A stretch of DNA of 64,000 bases from Bacillus sp. CGMCC 1.16541. GTDB taxonomy: Bacteria; Bacillota; Bacilli; Bacillales; Bacillaceae_H. Shown here piece after piece: positions 19,457 to 26,281 of the stretch. Location: contig NZ_QFRU01000001.1 of NCBI RefSeq assembly GCF_003184905.1, positions 248,001-312,000 of the forward strand. Direction: 5' to 3'. A model generated the notes under the pieces. That model saw nothing but the letters and a program-made list of their open reading frames with translations. It made no database searches and was not told where the DNA came from. The position numbers were made by a program, and so were the translations under genes. Each line of letters starts with the position of its first letter. The first letter of the stretch is position 1.

Positions 19457-19753
19457 TTATATAATGATTTGATCCTGTGTCTGATCTCCATGGTACATAA
19501 ATTGTTTATCAATAATATGTTCAATGTAAATGGTCGTTAAATCACTTTTCTTAACTTGGGCGACAATGAGACCTAATGGATCACCGATTGTAAAACTTGT
19601 ACCATCCTCGAACGATAATAATTCGTCTCCTAGCTGTAGAATTCGCTTATAGACACTTTCTTTTTCTTCATTTGTTCGAATATTAGGCGCTTCTTTTAAT
19701 GAAAACAATAAAATGACCTCTTGCCCACTAATTTGACTGCGATACATGACCAT
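19457..19753 (-). CDS. Uncharacterised small protein, 98 residues
   Basis: I do not recognise it. It is a soluble alpha/beta-looking protein. The start is either ATG 19753 (three nt behind AAGGGG) or ATG 19747 (nine nt behind, a better spacing). The sequence alternates hydrophobic strands such as EVILLFSL and LGLIVAQVKKSDLTTIYIEHI with polar turns, resembling a small beta-rich domain. It stands alone, convergent with nupC. Confidence 0.65.
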   Translation of the reverse strand: MVMYRSQISGQEVILLFSLKEAPNIRTNEEKESVYKRILQLGDELLSFEDGTSFTIGDPLGLIVAQVKKSDLTTIYIEHIIDKQFMYHGDQTQDQIII

Positions 19754-19932
19754 CAACCCCTTGTATACGACTAATTATTCTTATGTTTAGTATACTCTTG
19801 ATCCTAAATGATTAATAACTTATACACTTTAAATATTTCCAACTATCTATACTTTATATTCTACCTAAAAATTAATTTTCAGTAAATAAAAATAATTCTA
19901 AAATTAACCCTCTAAAAAGTAAGCGCTATCTA

Positions 19933-19961
19933 TTGACGGAAAAATGACATTGTTGTATATT
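19933..19961 (+). promoter_or_regulatory. cspD promoter and long leader
   Basis: TTGACG, a 17-bp spacer and TATATT. Transcription from about 19968 leaves a leader of about 95 nt before the cspD start at 20062. Long structured leaders are usual for cold-shock genes. Confidence 0.75.
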
Positions 19962-20061
19962 AGAACCAATCATCTAACGCAATATACAGAATATTAAGTT
20001 AGGTGATAATAAGTGTTAAAGTAGCAATCAGCTGCTACAAAGTATTAGGAGGATTCTATTT

Positions 20062-20262
20062 ATGCAAAACGGTAAAGTAAAATGGTTTAACAATGAAAAA
20101 GGATTTGGCTTCATCGAAGTTGAAGGTGGCAACGATGTATTCGTTCATTTCACTGCTATCCAAGGCGAAGGTTATAAGTCTTTAGAAGAAGGTCAAGAAG
20201 TTTCATTCGAAATCGTTGAAGGAAGCCGTGGACCTCAAGCTGCTAACGTAACAAAACTTTAA
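20062..20262 (+). CDS. cspD: Cold-shock protein (CspD type)
   Basis: 66 residues forming one cold-shock domain: a five-strand beta barrel that binds single-stranded RNA and DNA and keeps mRNA unfolded. RNP1 is KGFGFIEV near residues 16-23 and RNP2 is VFVHF near 29-33. The ribosome site is AGGAGGA. A perfect palindromic terminator follows. The neighbours match the cspD locus of B. subtilis, although degR is missing here. Confidence 0.93.
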   Translation: MQNGKVKWFNNEKGFGFIEVEGGNDVFVHFTAIQGEGYKSLEEGQEVSFEIVEGSRGPQAANVTKL

Positions 20263-20299
20263 TTATAAATGAACGTCATTTATCCATATAAGAGTATAT

Positions 20300-20333
20300 A
20301 AACAAAGAGGCTTCCTAGGAAGCCTCTTTGTTT
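20300..20333. terminator. Perfect 34-nt palindromic terminator
   Basis: AAACAAAGAGGCTTCC is followed by TA and continues as its exact reverse complement, centred between 20316 and 20317. It separates convergent cspD and the DUF2564 gene and can work in both directions; its last bases overlap that gene's stop. Confidence 0.9.
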
Positions 20334-20604
20334 ATTGTTTTGCTTCTGTTAGTTGATGACTACACGTTTGTAACTCTTGTTCACAGCGTTGCAAGAACCG
20401 CTCATCTACACCTGTTCCATTTGCTCTTGCTTGTGCTAATTGTGCTTGTGCATCAGCTACAGCACTTGAAGCTTGTTGTAACTGATCAGGATCCATACTG
20501 ATAGTCGCAGTTCCTACCATTTTCTCTGCTGCTTTTATAGACATTTGCACTTGTTGTAACTCATTGTATCCTGATGTTATTTCTTCATTCATTTGTTTAT
20601 CCAT
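20332..20604 (-). CDS. DUF2564-type small protein (YpzA-like)
   Basis: 90 residues, almost entirely helical with a heptad-like alanine/glutamine pattern (SAVADAQAQLAQARANGTG), two cysteines near the C-terminus and no membrane segment. Length, composition and position next to cspD and ypeQ match the YpzA/DUF2564 family as I remember it. The function is unknown. It has a GGAGGTG ribosome site. Confidence 0.75.
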   Translation of the reverse strand: MDKQMNEEITSGYNELQQVQMSIKAAEKMVGTATISMDPDQLQQASSAVADAQAQLAQARANGTGVDERFLQRCEQELQTCSHQLTEAKQ

Positions 20605-20659
20605 TGAAAAACACCTCCATATGGATAGAATGAAGCTTCTTGACTGAAAATATACCTTG

Positions 20660-20851
20660 CTACTTTTTCAATAATAAGTCTCCGTATTGTTTAATTTTTT
20701 CACCAATTGTGCAATTTTTTATACAAAAAGACTGAGCATAATTTTTACCATGCTCCTTTTTAAATGTTTGTTTTACAAAACATTCTTCGCAATAATAATC
20801 CAGTAACTCGGTTACCTCTTCTAATACCTGTTTTCGATTCAATCCTTTCAT
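20660..20851 (-). CDS. ypeQ: Small zinc-finger protein (YpeQ-like)
   Basis: 63 residues with four cysteines in two pairs (YYCEEC and FCIKNC) about 20 residues apart, a likely zinc site. It starts 7 nt after the ypeP stop. GGGAG abuts the ATG at 20851 with no spacing, so the true start may be the in-frame TTG at 20842, which would have nine nt. Position and size match B. subtilis YpeQ. The function is unknown. Confidence 0.75.
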   Translation of the reverse strand: MKGLNRKQVLEEVTELLDYYCEECFVKQTFKKEHGKNYAQSFCIKNCTIGEKIKQYGDLLLKK

Positions 20852-20858
20852 CTCCCAT

Positions 20859-21512
20859 TTAGACTTTTTTATGGCTCGAAATTGAGATGTTTTTTAGCGC
20901 TTGAGAAGCTAATTGATCAGCTTCTTGATTTTGCTTACGTGAAATGGAGTCATACACAGGATAAATACTCAATTCTTTCATTTTTTCTTCAATACGATCC
21001 AAATATTTATTAAATTCTTCTTCATAACAAGGCCATTCACCGGATAGTTGTTTTAGCACAACCTGCGAATCTCCACGAAAGACAACACGAATGTGATGAA
21101 CACCTAGCTCTTCTAACTGTTTCATTAAGTATAAACAAGCTGCATATTCTGCTTCATTGTTTGACTGTATTTGTTCTAATTGAATATTTTGGCGTACTCG
21201 ATACTCACTTTTACTTTTTTTATAGTAAATGACAACACCGACTCCTGCTAACTCTGTTTCACGATCATATCCACCATCAAAGTAAGCAATAATATCATAC
21301 GGCTCTGTTTCTACTTCTTGTAAAAACTTTTTCGCTTCTTTTAATGTCCAACGCTGTCCTTGCTCATCAATGATGACAACATCCTTCGTTCTCCCTGTTT
21401 TCTCTAGATCTTCTACTATTTTTAACGCCTCGTTTGCTTCAATACTTGCAGATTGAAATTGCAACTCTGAACCTTTAGGTGATTGATAATGCCATTCAAT
21501 TTGATAATTCAT
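20859..21512 (-). CDS. ypeP: RNase H-fold protein YpeP
   Basis: 217 residues. An N-terminal region of about 70 residues precedes an RNase HI-like domain. The carboxylates that define RNase H sites are present: D in IAYFDGGYD, E in NNEAEYAACLYLM, D in FRGDSQVVLK and D in NQEADQLASQ. It could therefore be active on RNA/DNA hybrids, although B. subtilis YpeP has not, to my knowledge, been shown to be. The ribosome site is AAAGGG. It is probably cotranscribed with ypeQ. Confidence 0.82.
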   Translation of the reverse strand: MNYQIEWHYQSPKGSELQFQSASIEANEALKIVEDLEKTGRTKDVVIIDEQGQRWTLKEAKKFLQEVETEPYDIIAYFDGGYDRETELAGVGVVIYYKKSKSEYRVRQNIQLEQIQSNNEAEYAACLYLMKQLEELGVHHIRVVFRGDSQVVLKQLSGEWPCYEEEFNKYLDRIEEKMKELSIYPVYDSISRKQNQEADQLASQALKNISISSHKKV

Positions 21513-21650
21513 GTCATTTTACCCTTTCATTCGTAGCGTTTTTTCTTACTATATAAGTGTTTTCCCTCTTTCATTCCCTCTTTATCAATAAACTAGCCAC
21601 TGTCATGCATTTCTTTTGAATTTATACTTAACTGATCAAAGACGTTGTTG

Positions 21651-21727
21651 TATAATATGATACATTGTGTTTACTTTTCGCTCTTAGCATTGCACAATCG
21701 TATCACTTGATGAGTGTGTAATCAAGT
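21651..21727 (+). promoter_or_regulatory. Promoter and structured leader of ypdP
   Basis: A perfect TATAAT at 21651-21656 is followed by two hairpins. GATACATTGTG (21659-21669) pairs with CACAATCGTATC (21693-21704) with one bulge. ACTTGAT (21705-21711) pairs perfectly with ATCAAGT (21721-21727), and the GGAGG of ypdP begins six nt later at 21733. The -35 element is poor. It does not match the preQ1-I aptamer consensus. Confidence 0.5.
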
Positions 21728-21747
21728 ATTTTGGAGGTAAGAAAGAT

Positions 21748-22428
21748 ATGTTTAACGAAGTGTTATGGCTTGTCTTTGCCATTGTTAATTTTACTTTGCT
21801 ACTTGTGATTTATCGTTTTTCTGGTAAAGCCGGTTTATTCGTTTGGCTCGGCTTTTCTACCGTCGTTGCAAACTTACAGGTTGTCAAAACCATTGAGATA
21901 TTTGGCTTAACCGCCACACTCGGTAACATTATGTATGGAACGGCTTTCTTTGTAACAGATTTATTAAATGAAAAGTATGGAAAAGAGGAAGCAAGAAAAG
22001 CTGTTTGGCTTGGCTTTTTCACCTTAATTTCCATGACCATTATTATGCAATTTGTGCTTGCATTTGAACCTGCTTCAATCGATATTGCACAAGGTTCACT
22101 AGAAACGATTTTCGGCTTACTTCCTCGCATTGCACTAGGAAGCTTACTCGCTTATATGATTAGCCAACATCTCGATGTTTATTTATTTACACAGTTTAAA
22201 AAGAAATTTCCTCGTCCTTCTCAATTATGGATTCGAAATAATGGAAGTACGCTGATTAGTCAGCTCGTAGATACGCTCGTTTTTACATCAATTGCTTTTA
22301 TCGGTGTTTATCCTTTTTCTGTTTGGATACAAATTTTTATAACGACTTATGTTATTAAGATGATTGTAGCAATAATTGATACACCTTTTATTTACTTGGC
22401 AAGGTCATTCAAAGTAAAATCAGAGTAA
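21748..22428 (+). CDS. ypdP: Queuosine-precursor transporter (YhhQ/VUT family)
   Basis: 226 residues with about six membrane segments. The family (COG1738) takes up preQ0/preQ1-type bases used to make queuosine in tRNA. The conserved block VTDLLNEKYGKEEARKAVW near 70-88 and the histidine-containing SQHLDVYLFTQFKKKF near 138-153 are diagnostic. The ribosome site is GGAGGTAAG. ypdQ follows 35 nt downstream, and the two are probably cotranscribed, although their roles seem unrelated. Confidence 0.88.
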   Translation: MFNEVLWLVFAIVNFTLLLVIYRFSGKAGLFVWLGFSTVVANLQVVKTIEIFGLTATLGNIMYGTAFFVTDLLNEKYGKEEARKAVWLGFFTLISMTIIMQFVLAFEPASIDIAQGSLETIFGLLPRIALGSLLAYMISQHLDVYLFTQFKKKFPRPSQLWIRNNGSTLISQLVDTLVFTSIAFIGVYPFSVWIQIFITTYVIKMIVAIIDTPFIYLARSFKVKSE

Positions 22429-22463
22429 GAGTATGTAGACATGCCGTTAAAGGGGGATAACCA

Positions 22464-22853
22464 TTGATTGAAGTTTATATAGATGGGGCAAGTGCTGGCA
22501 ATCCAGGACCATCTGGTGCTGGTATTCATATTAAAGGAAACGGCGAATATCATCGCTTTTCCATTCCATTAGGAGAAATGACCAATCATGAGGCAGAATA
22601 TCATGCACTAATTAAAGCGTTGGAAATTTGTGTAGAAAAAAACTATAAAGTTGTTTCGTTTCGCACAGATTCACAGCTAGTAGATCGAGCCATCGAAAAA
22701 GAATTTGTCAAAAATGCGGCATACGCTCCGTTACTTGAACAAGCTTTGCAACTAACAAAGCAGTTCGATCTTTTTTTTATGAAGTGGATTCCGAGCAGTC
22801 AAAATGCGGCGGCTGACGAGTTAGCTCGAAAAGCCATTATGGCTCAAAAATAG
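22464..22853 (+). CDS. ypdQ: RNase HI-family protein YpdQ
   Basis: 129 residues forming one RNase HI domain, starting at TTG 22464 with AAAGGGGG upstream. The four acidic site residues are recognisable: D in YIDGASAGNPG, E in HEAEYHALIKAL, D in FRTDSQLVDRA and D in AAADELARKA. It lacks the basic protrusion of E. coli RNase HI. Orthologues have been reported without detectable RNase H activity as far as I recall, so activity is uncertain. It is the second RNase-H-fold gene within 1.5 kb. Confidence 0.88.
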   Translation: MIEVYIDGASAGNPGPSGAGIHIKGNGEYHRFSIPLGEMTNHEAEYHALIKALEICVEKNYKVVSFRTDSQLVDRAIEKEFVKNAAYAPLLEQALQLTKQFDLFFMKWIPSSQNAAADELARKAIMAQK

Positions 22854-22858
22854 TAAAC

Positions 22859-22893
22859 ACCCCCCTCCATTTTATGAAGGGGGGCCTTTTAGG
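22859..22893 (+). terminator. Terminator behind ypdQ
   Basis: CCCCCCT pairs with AGGGGGG across a short A/T-rich loop, followed by CCTTTTAG. The convergent gene at 22889 ends just after it. Confidence 0.75.
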
Positions 22894-23164
22894 TAAGCAT
22901 TCCTTTTTCTTTCAAAAAGCGAATGGTTTGTTTTTTTGTCATTATTTTATTTTGTGTCATGTTTTCTAGCAATGAAATAAAAAAGCTTCCATCAAACTCT
23001 TTTTGCACTTTTAATGTCCATTCAATTGCAGCTATCACCATTTTATCAGATGCCTCGGTGTAGTGTTGACCAAACATAATAAAACCCTTCGCATCTTCTC
23101 TTAGGTGAAACCCCTTGTCTTGCAGATAAAGAAGGTATTCCTCAACGGTTTGAACTGTCTTCAT
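22889..23164 (-). CDS. Uncharacterised small protein, 91 residues
   Basis: A small soluble helical protein, probably of the Bacillus DUF6123-type family, but that name is from memory. It contains FIMFGQHYTEASDKMVIAAI and ends KKQTIRFLKEKGMLT. The start is ATG 23164 or the GTG just before it; GGGTGGG is 8 nt from the GTG. No known motif is present. It has its own upstream region. Confidence 0.65.
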   Translation of the reverse strand: MKTVQTVEEYLLYLQDKGFHLREDAKGFIMFGQHYTEASDKMVIAAIEWTLKVQKEFDGSFFISLLENMTQNKIMTKKQTIRFLKEKGMLT

Positions 23165-23257
23165 CACTATGATGTCCCACCCTTTACTTGTTGTTCCTTC
23201 TTTATCTTAGCTTACTTTGTTCTGTTTGACTATCATGAATTTTTTAAAATTTTATAA

Positions 23258-23716
23258 CTAATGTTTTTCTAAAAAATAACCAAGCGCTCCCATTGCTACT
23301 CCTAAAATGGCTCCACCAATCACTTCTTCTGGTTGGTGACCTAGCATTTCCTTTAAGCGTTCTTCAGCTAAATCGTGAAACCCTTTATTAGGTAGACCAG
23401 CAAGCTTCTCAATTTCTTCATCTAACGTATTTACTTTAATTGTAATTTCTCCTGTTTGCCTTCTAATTCCTTGTGCATCATACATGACAATAATTCCAAA
23501 GATAGAAGCTAAAGCGAAGTCCGTTGACGAAATTCCTTTTTTTAATGCAATATACGTAGCTAACGATGATACACCTGCTGAGTGTGAACTAGGCATTCCT
23601 CCTGATGAAGCAATTAAACGCCAATCCCACACTCCGGTTTCACGCTTTTTAATCGGTACTTTTAACAATTGTGCTACGCCAATTGATGCAAGTGAAACAG
23701 CAACACCTTTGTTCAT
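23258..23716 (-). CDS. Divergent PAP2-family membrane protein (YuiD-like)
   Basis: 152 residues from ATG 23716 (GAGGTG 8 nt upstream). It has three or four weak membrane segments and the divergent PAP2/DUF212 signature SSGGMPSSHSAGVSSLATY near 35-53, in which the SxxH resembles acid-phosphatase motif 2. It also contains MYDAQGIRRQTGE and ends in a glycine-rich segment. A phospholipid- or prenyl-phosphate role is only inferred from the distant PAP2 relationship. Confidence 0.85.
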   Translation of the reverse strand: MNKGVAVSLASIGVAQLLKVPIKKRETGVWDWRLIASSGGMPSSHSAGVSSLATYIALKKGISSTDFALASIFGIIVMYDAQGIRRQTGEITIKVNTLDEEIEKLAGLPNKGFHDLAEERLKEMLGHQPEEVIGGAILGVAMGALGYFLEKH

Positions 23717-23764
23717 TTTTTTCACCTCACCTTTATTGTCGTAACAAATGAGGGGAAGTATGCG

Positions 23765-24358
23765 TTATTTCACTCGCTCAACTTCAATATTTTGATCTCT
23801 TAACATCGCTGTAATCCTGCTTTTATTACTCATTAACTTGTGATTTAACGGAAACTCCCATTCTGTTCCATCATTAAAAGAAAAAACAAGTGCTAGTTCT
23901 TTTGTTTCTTGTTCAGATGAAGCAAGGATACTTCTTGCATCTTTTACTTCGTCCCACCGATAGCATTGCTCATCAAAGCTTGTTAACGAATTAATGCAAA
24001 TGCCTTCATTACTCATATGCTCATAGTAAAAACTTGATGAAATGCTGACTACTAATGAAACAAAACAAAGAAGAATTCCACCTGTAAGCACCATACGACT
24101 TCTTTTTTTTGCTTTGGTTACGTAAATCAACAGTGCACTCCAAATGATACACAAGCTAGTAATAGCTCCAATGAAAATAACTGCAGAGTACATCCGTGGT
24201 TGAAAAAACCAGTATGTATCACTAGACATAAGCCATTCTTGAATGGGGTACACGAGAACAAATGGAAAAAAGATACTTGATAAAAATAAAATACAAATAA
24301 AAACAACTTGTAACGGAATAAGCTTACTTTCTTGACTTAAAATAACCGTTCGACTCAT
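23765..24358 (-). CDS. Uncharacterised membrane protein with three TM segments
   Basis: 197 residues. Membrane segments lie at about 17-37, 57-80 and 92-112. They are followed by an extracytoplasmic or cytoplasmic C-terminal domain with two cysteines (CINSLTSFDEQCYRW) and a beta-rich tail (LALVFSFNDGTEWEFPLN). The layout resembles proteins with a C-terminal PH-like domain behind membrane helices. I do not recognise a specific family. The gene starts at ATG 24358 preceded by AAAGGTGAGGG. Confidence 0.7.
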   Translation of the reverse strand: MSRTVILSQESKLIPLQVVFICILFLSSIFFPFVLVYPIQEWLMSSDTYWFFQPRMYSAVIFIGAITSLCIIWSALLIYVTKAKKRSRMVLTGGILLCFVSLVVSISSSFYYEHMSNEGICINSLTSFDEQCYRWDEVKDARSILASSEQETKELALVFSFNDGTEWEFPLNHKLMSNKSRITAMLRDQNIEVERVK

Positions 24359-24459
24359 ACACCCTCACCTTTTACAGAAAATTTAGAACAAAACCAACAT
24401 GATTATACCATAATTTTACTATATATATTTAGTGTATTTATTGTTTATAAATAAAAAAC

Positions 24460-24500
24460 ATCCCTCACTCATTTATCAAAATGATACATGAGTGAGAGAT
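24460..24500 (-). terminator. Terminator downstream of the gamma SASP gene
   Basis: On the minus strand ATCTCTCACTCATGTATC pairs with GATAAATGAGTGAGGGAT, followed by a G and TTTTTTATTT. It lies about 60 nt behind the stop at 24559. Confidence 0.85.
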
Positions 24501-24558
24501 ACGTGATTACTATCAAATCAAGCAGCATTATGCTTCATTTGACATCGGTTAAGTTGTG

Positions 24559-25080
24559 TTAACGCTTGTTTTTTTGAGATTGTTTTTGAGATTGATTATT
24601 CATTTTTTTTGCTTCTAATTCTGCATAAGAACCAAATTCTTGGCTGTATTGGCTGCTTGATTGTTGTTTTGCATCAAGCTTTTTGTTATGAGAATTATTT
24701 TTGTTTTGTTGTGCATTAAATTCAGATGCAAATTCTTGACCATATTGGTTTTGTTTTTGCATTTGAGCTTGGTTTGCTTTTGAAGCTTTGCTAGCATTAA
24801 ACTCAGATGCAAACTCTTGACCATATTGGTTTTGAGATTTGCTTGCTTGACGTGCACGTTGTGCTTGGCTTGGTTGTTGTGCTGCACCAGCTTGAGGGTT
24901 AGCACCAAACTCAGAAGCATACTCTGCTGCGTATTGGTTGTTTTTGTTTGCATGCTTTGCGTTCTGAGCTTTTTGAGCTTGGTTAGCTTTAAACTCAGAA
25001 GAGAATTCTTGGTTGTATTGGTTTTGCTTAGCGTTATTGTTTTGTTGTGCGTTTGCATTACCTTTTTTTGTTCTTCCCAT
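24559..25080 (-). CDS. sspE: Gamma-type small acid-soluble spore protein, expanded
   Basis: 173 residues from ATG 25080 (AAAGGAGGAG 6 nt upstream; a longer frame exists upstream). It is extremely rich in Q, N, A, K and S with no tryptophan or cysteine, as in gamma SASPs that serve as an amino-acid store degraded at germination. Germination-protease sites of the type EFSSEF, EYASEF and EFASEF (twice) occur in repeats at intervals of about 30-40 residues, with a fifth, diverged copy QEFGSY. Known gamma SASPs I recall are about 75-100 residues, so this one is nearly twice the usual length. A sigma-G promoter lies upstream. Confidence 0.92.
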   Translation of the reverse strand: MGRTKKGNANAQQNNNAKQNQYNQEFSSEFKANQAQKAQNAKHANKNNQYAAEYASEFGANPQAGAAQQPSQAQRARQASKSQNQYGQEFASEFNASKASKANQAQMQKQNQYGQEFASEFNAQQNKNNSHNKKLDAKQQSSSQYSQEFGSYAELEAKKMNNQSQKQSQKNKR

Positions 25081-25119
25081 TACAATCTCCTCCTTTGTTG
25101 TACCTTGTTGGTACACTAT

Positions 25120-25149
25120 TAGTATGGATTGAATGGGTATCTGTATGAA
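25120..25149 (-). promoter_or_regulatory. Sigma-G promoter of the gamma SASP gene
   Basis: On the minus strand TTCATA (25149-25144), a 17-bp spacer, then CATACTA (25126-25120). The -10 matches the sigma-G consensus exactly and the -35 is close. This places expression in the late forespore, as expected for a SASP. Confidence 0.75.
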
Positions 25150-25226
25150 CTGTAAAATTAGCTAAAGACGGTATAGATTAGATACTCTTCATAAATTATC
25201 CAATGACTCTTCCTTCATTTTCACTC

Positions 25227-25490
25227 TTATTTTTGCTCCAGACGAGCGACATATTCCTCTATCATAGACGGTGTAACGAGCTTTCGAGCTGGTACGATTC
25301 CATTCTTTGCTAGCTCATTGATTTGAGTCGTAACTGCATTAATTCGCTCCGTTGTAAAAGCATCTTTGTTTTGGCAATTTGTTATCGCTTCTTCAATGTA
25401 ACGCTCACGCAGCATATCTAGCTCTGAAAATGTTTTAACAAGTTGATGTTGCTTTTGTGAATGGGCTGAAATTTCTTTATGTACGCTCAT
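25227..25490 (-). CDS. ypbS: DUF2533-type protein (YpbS-like)
   Basis: 87 residues, helical, with no cysteine or membrane segment. It starts MSVHKEISAHSQKQHQLVK and ends MIEEYVARLEQK. Size and location behind dynA match B. subtilis YpbS. The function is unknown. It is the third gene of the dynA transcript, 19 nt behind the nucleotidyltransferase gene, with TGGAGG as ribosome site. Confidence 0.78.
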   Translation of the reverse strand: MSVHKEISAHSQKQHQLVKTFSELDMLRERYIEEAITNCQNKDAFTTERINAVTTQINELAKNGIVPARKLVTPSMIEEYVARLEQK

Positions 25491-25509
25491 TTTAATTCCT
25501 CCATTGTTG

Positions 25510-26268
25510 TCAGTTCTTTTTGTAAAGTGTTGTTATAATAAATTCATTAATAGCTGAGTAATTGATACTCCCCTCTGCTAAATGTTGAATTTGTTCGTTT
25601 AAAATCTTTGACTGATCTTCCATCATCGTATGTAACTCATTTAAATCTTTATGAGATACAGAATAACCGTTTCTTTTCGCATTGACAAGCATATTTGCGT
25701 AATCATGAATGGTTTTGTTCACATAGGTTTGTTCAAGAAGCTCATTAAAAATAAGTGGTGGAAGCTGTTTTTGATGAATAATAAGTTGCAATGATAAATA
25801 AGCACGAATAATATGTACGTACCTTTTTATATCAGCTATTGTGACACTTTGACCTAATTTTTTTTGCAAATTTGTTTTGAGCAATTGTAAATAATGAAAA
25901 CTAATCGCCTTATGCGAGTACTGATGTTTTATAAAGGTACGTAAAGGTTCAGTAAAAGTCAAATCTTCTTTATATACAATCGGTGAAGATAGCCATTCAA
26001 AAAGCGACGGATTTGATTTTGTAAATAAATACATCGCTTTATACAAGTCCCATCCTTGTATGTCTTGGTCACATTCATTAATCACGTCATGTGGTCGTGA
26101 TAATTGTAGATAGGCATCGATTTTATGTTTATAAATAAACCGAACATCATAATCACTAGTCATCGTTTCTAATTGATAAGCTCGACTACCTGCCTCACAT
26201 GCATAGAGAATAGTGACATCATACATCTTTTCAATTTGCTTTAATCGCTTCTGAATGGCTGTTTTCAT
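25510..26268 (-). CDS. Predicted nucleotidyltransferase (COG3541, YcgL-like)
   Basis: 252 residues. The polymerase-beta-type nucleotidyltransferase signature is N-terminal: CEAGSRAYQ (about 25-33), then SDYDVRFIY (about 38-46). GS plus the DxD-like pair bind metal and NTP. The rest is helical with FEWLSSPIVY and HYLQLLKTNLQKK, as in the YcgL/COG3541 family, whose substrate is unknown. It starts 13 nt behind dynA with AAAGGAAAAAGG. I recall ypbS directly following ypbR in B. subtilis, so this gene appears to be inserted into the dynA operon. Confidence 0.82.
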   Translation of the reverse strand: MKTAIQKRLKQIEKMYDVTILYACEAGSRAYQLETMTSDYDVRFIYKHKIDAYLQLSRPHDVINECDQDIQGWDLYKAMYLFTKSNPSLFEWLSSPIVYKEDLTFTEPLRTFIKHQYSHKAISFHYLQLLKTNLQKKLGQSVTIADIKRYVHIIRAYLSLQLIIHQKQLPPLIFNELLEQTYVNKTIHDYANMLVNAKRNGYSVSHKDLNELHTMMEDQSKILNEQIQHLAEGSINYSAINEFIITTLYKKN

Positions 26269-26281
26269 TACCTTTTTCCTT

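Noticed and set aside
21657-21747. preQ1-I riboswitch before ypdP
   Set aside because: The small H-type pseudoknot consensus with its A-rich tail is not present; kept only as an undefined structured leader.
24615-25058. 147-codon minus-strand frame inside the gamma SASP gene
   Set aside because: An out-of-frame shadow created by the AAC/CAA-rich repeats of the SASP.
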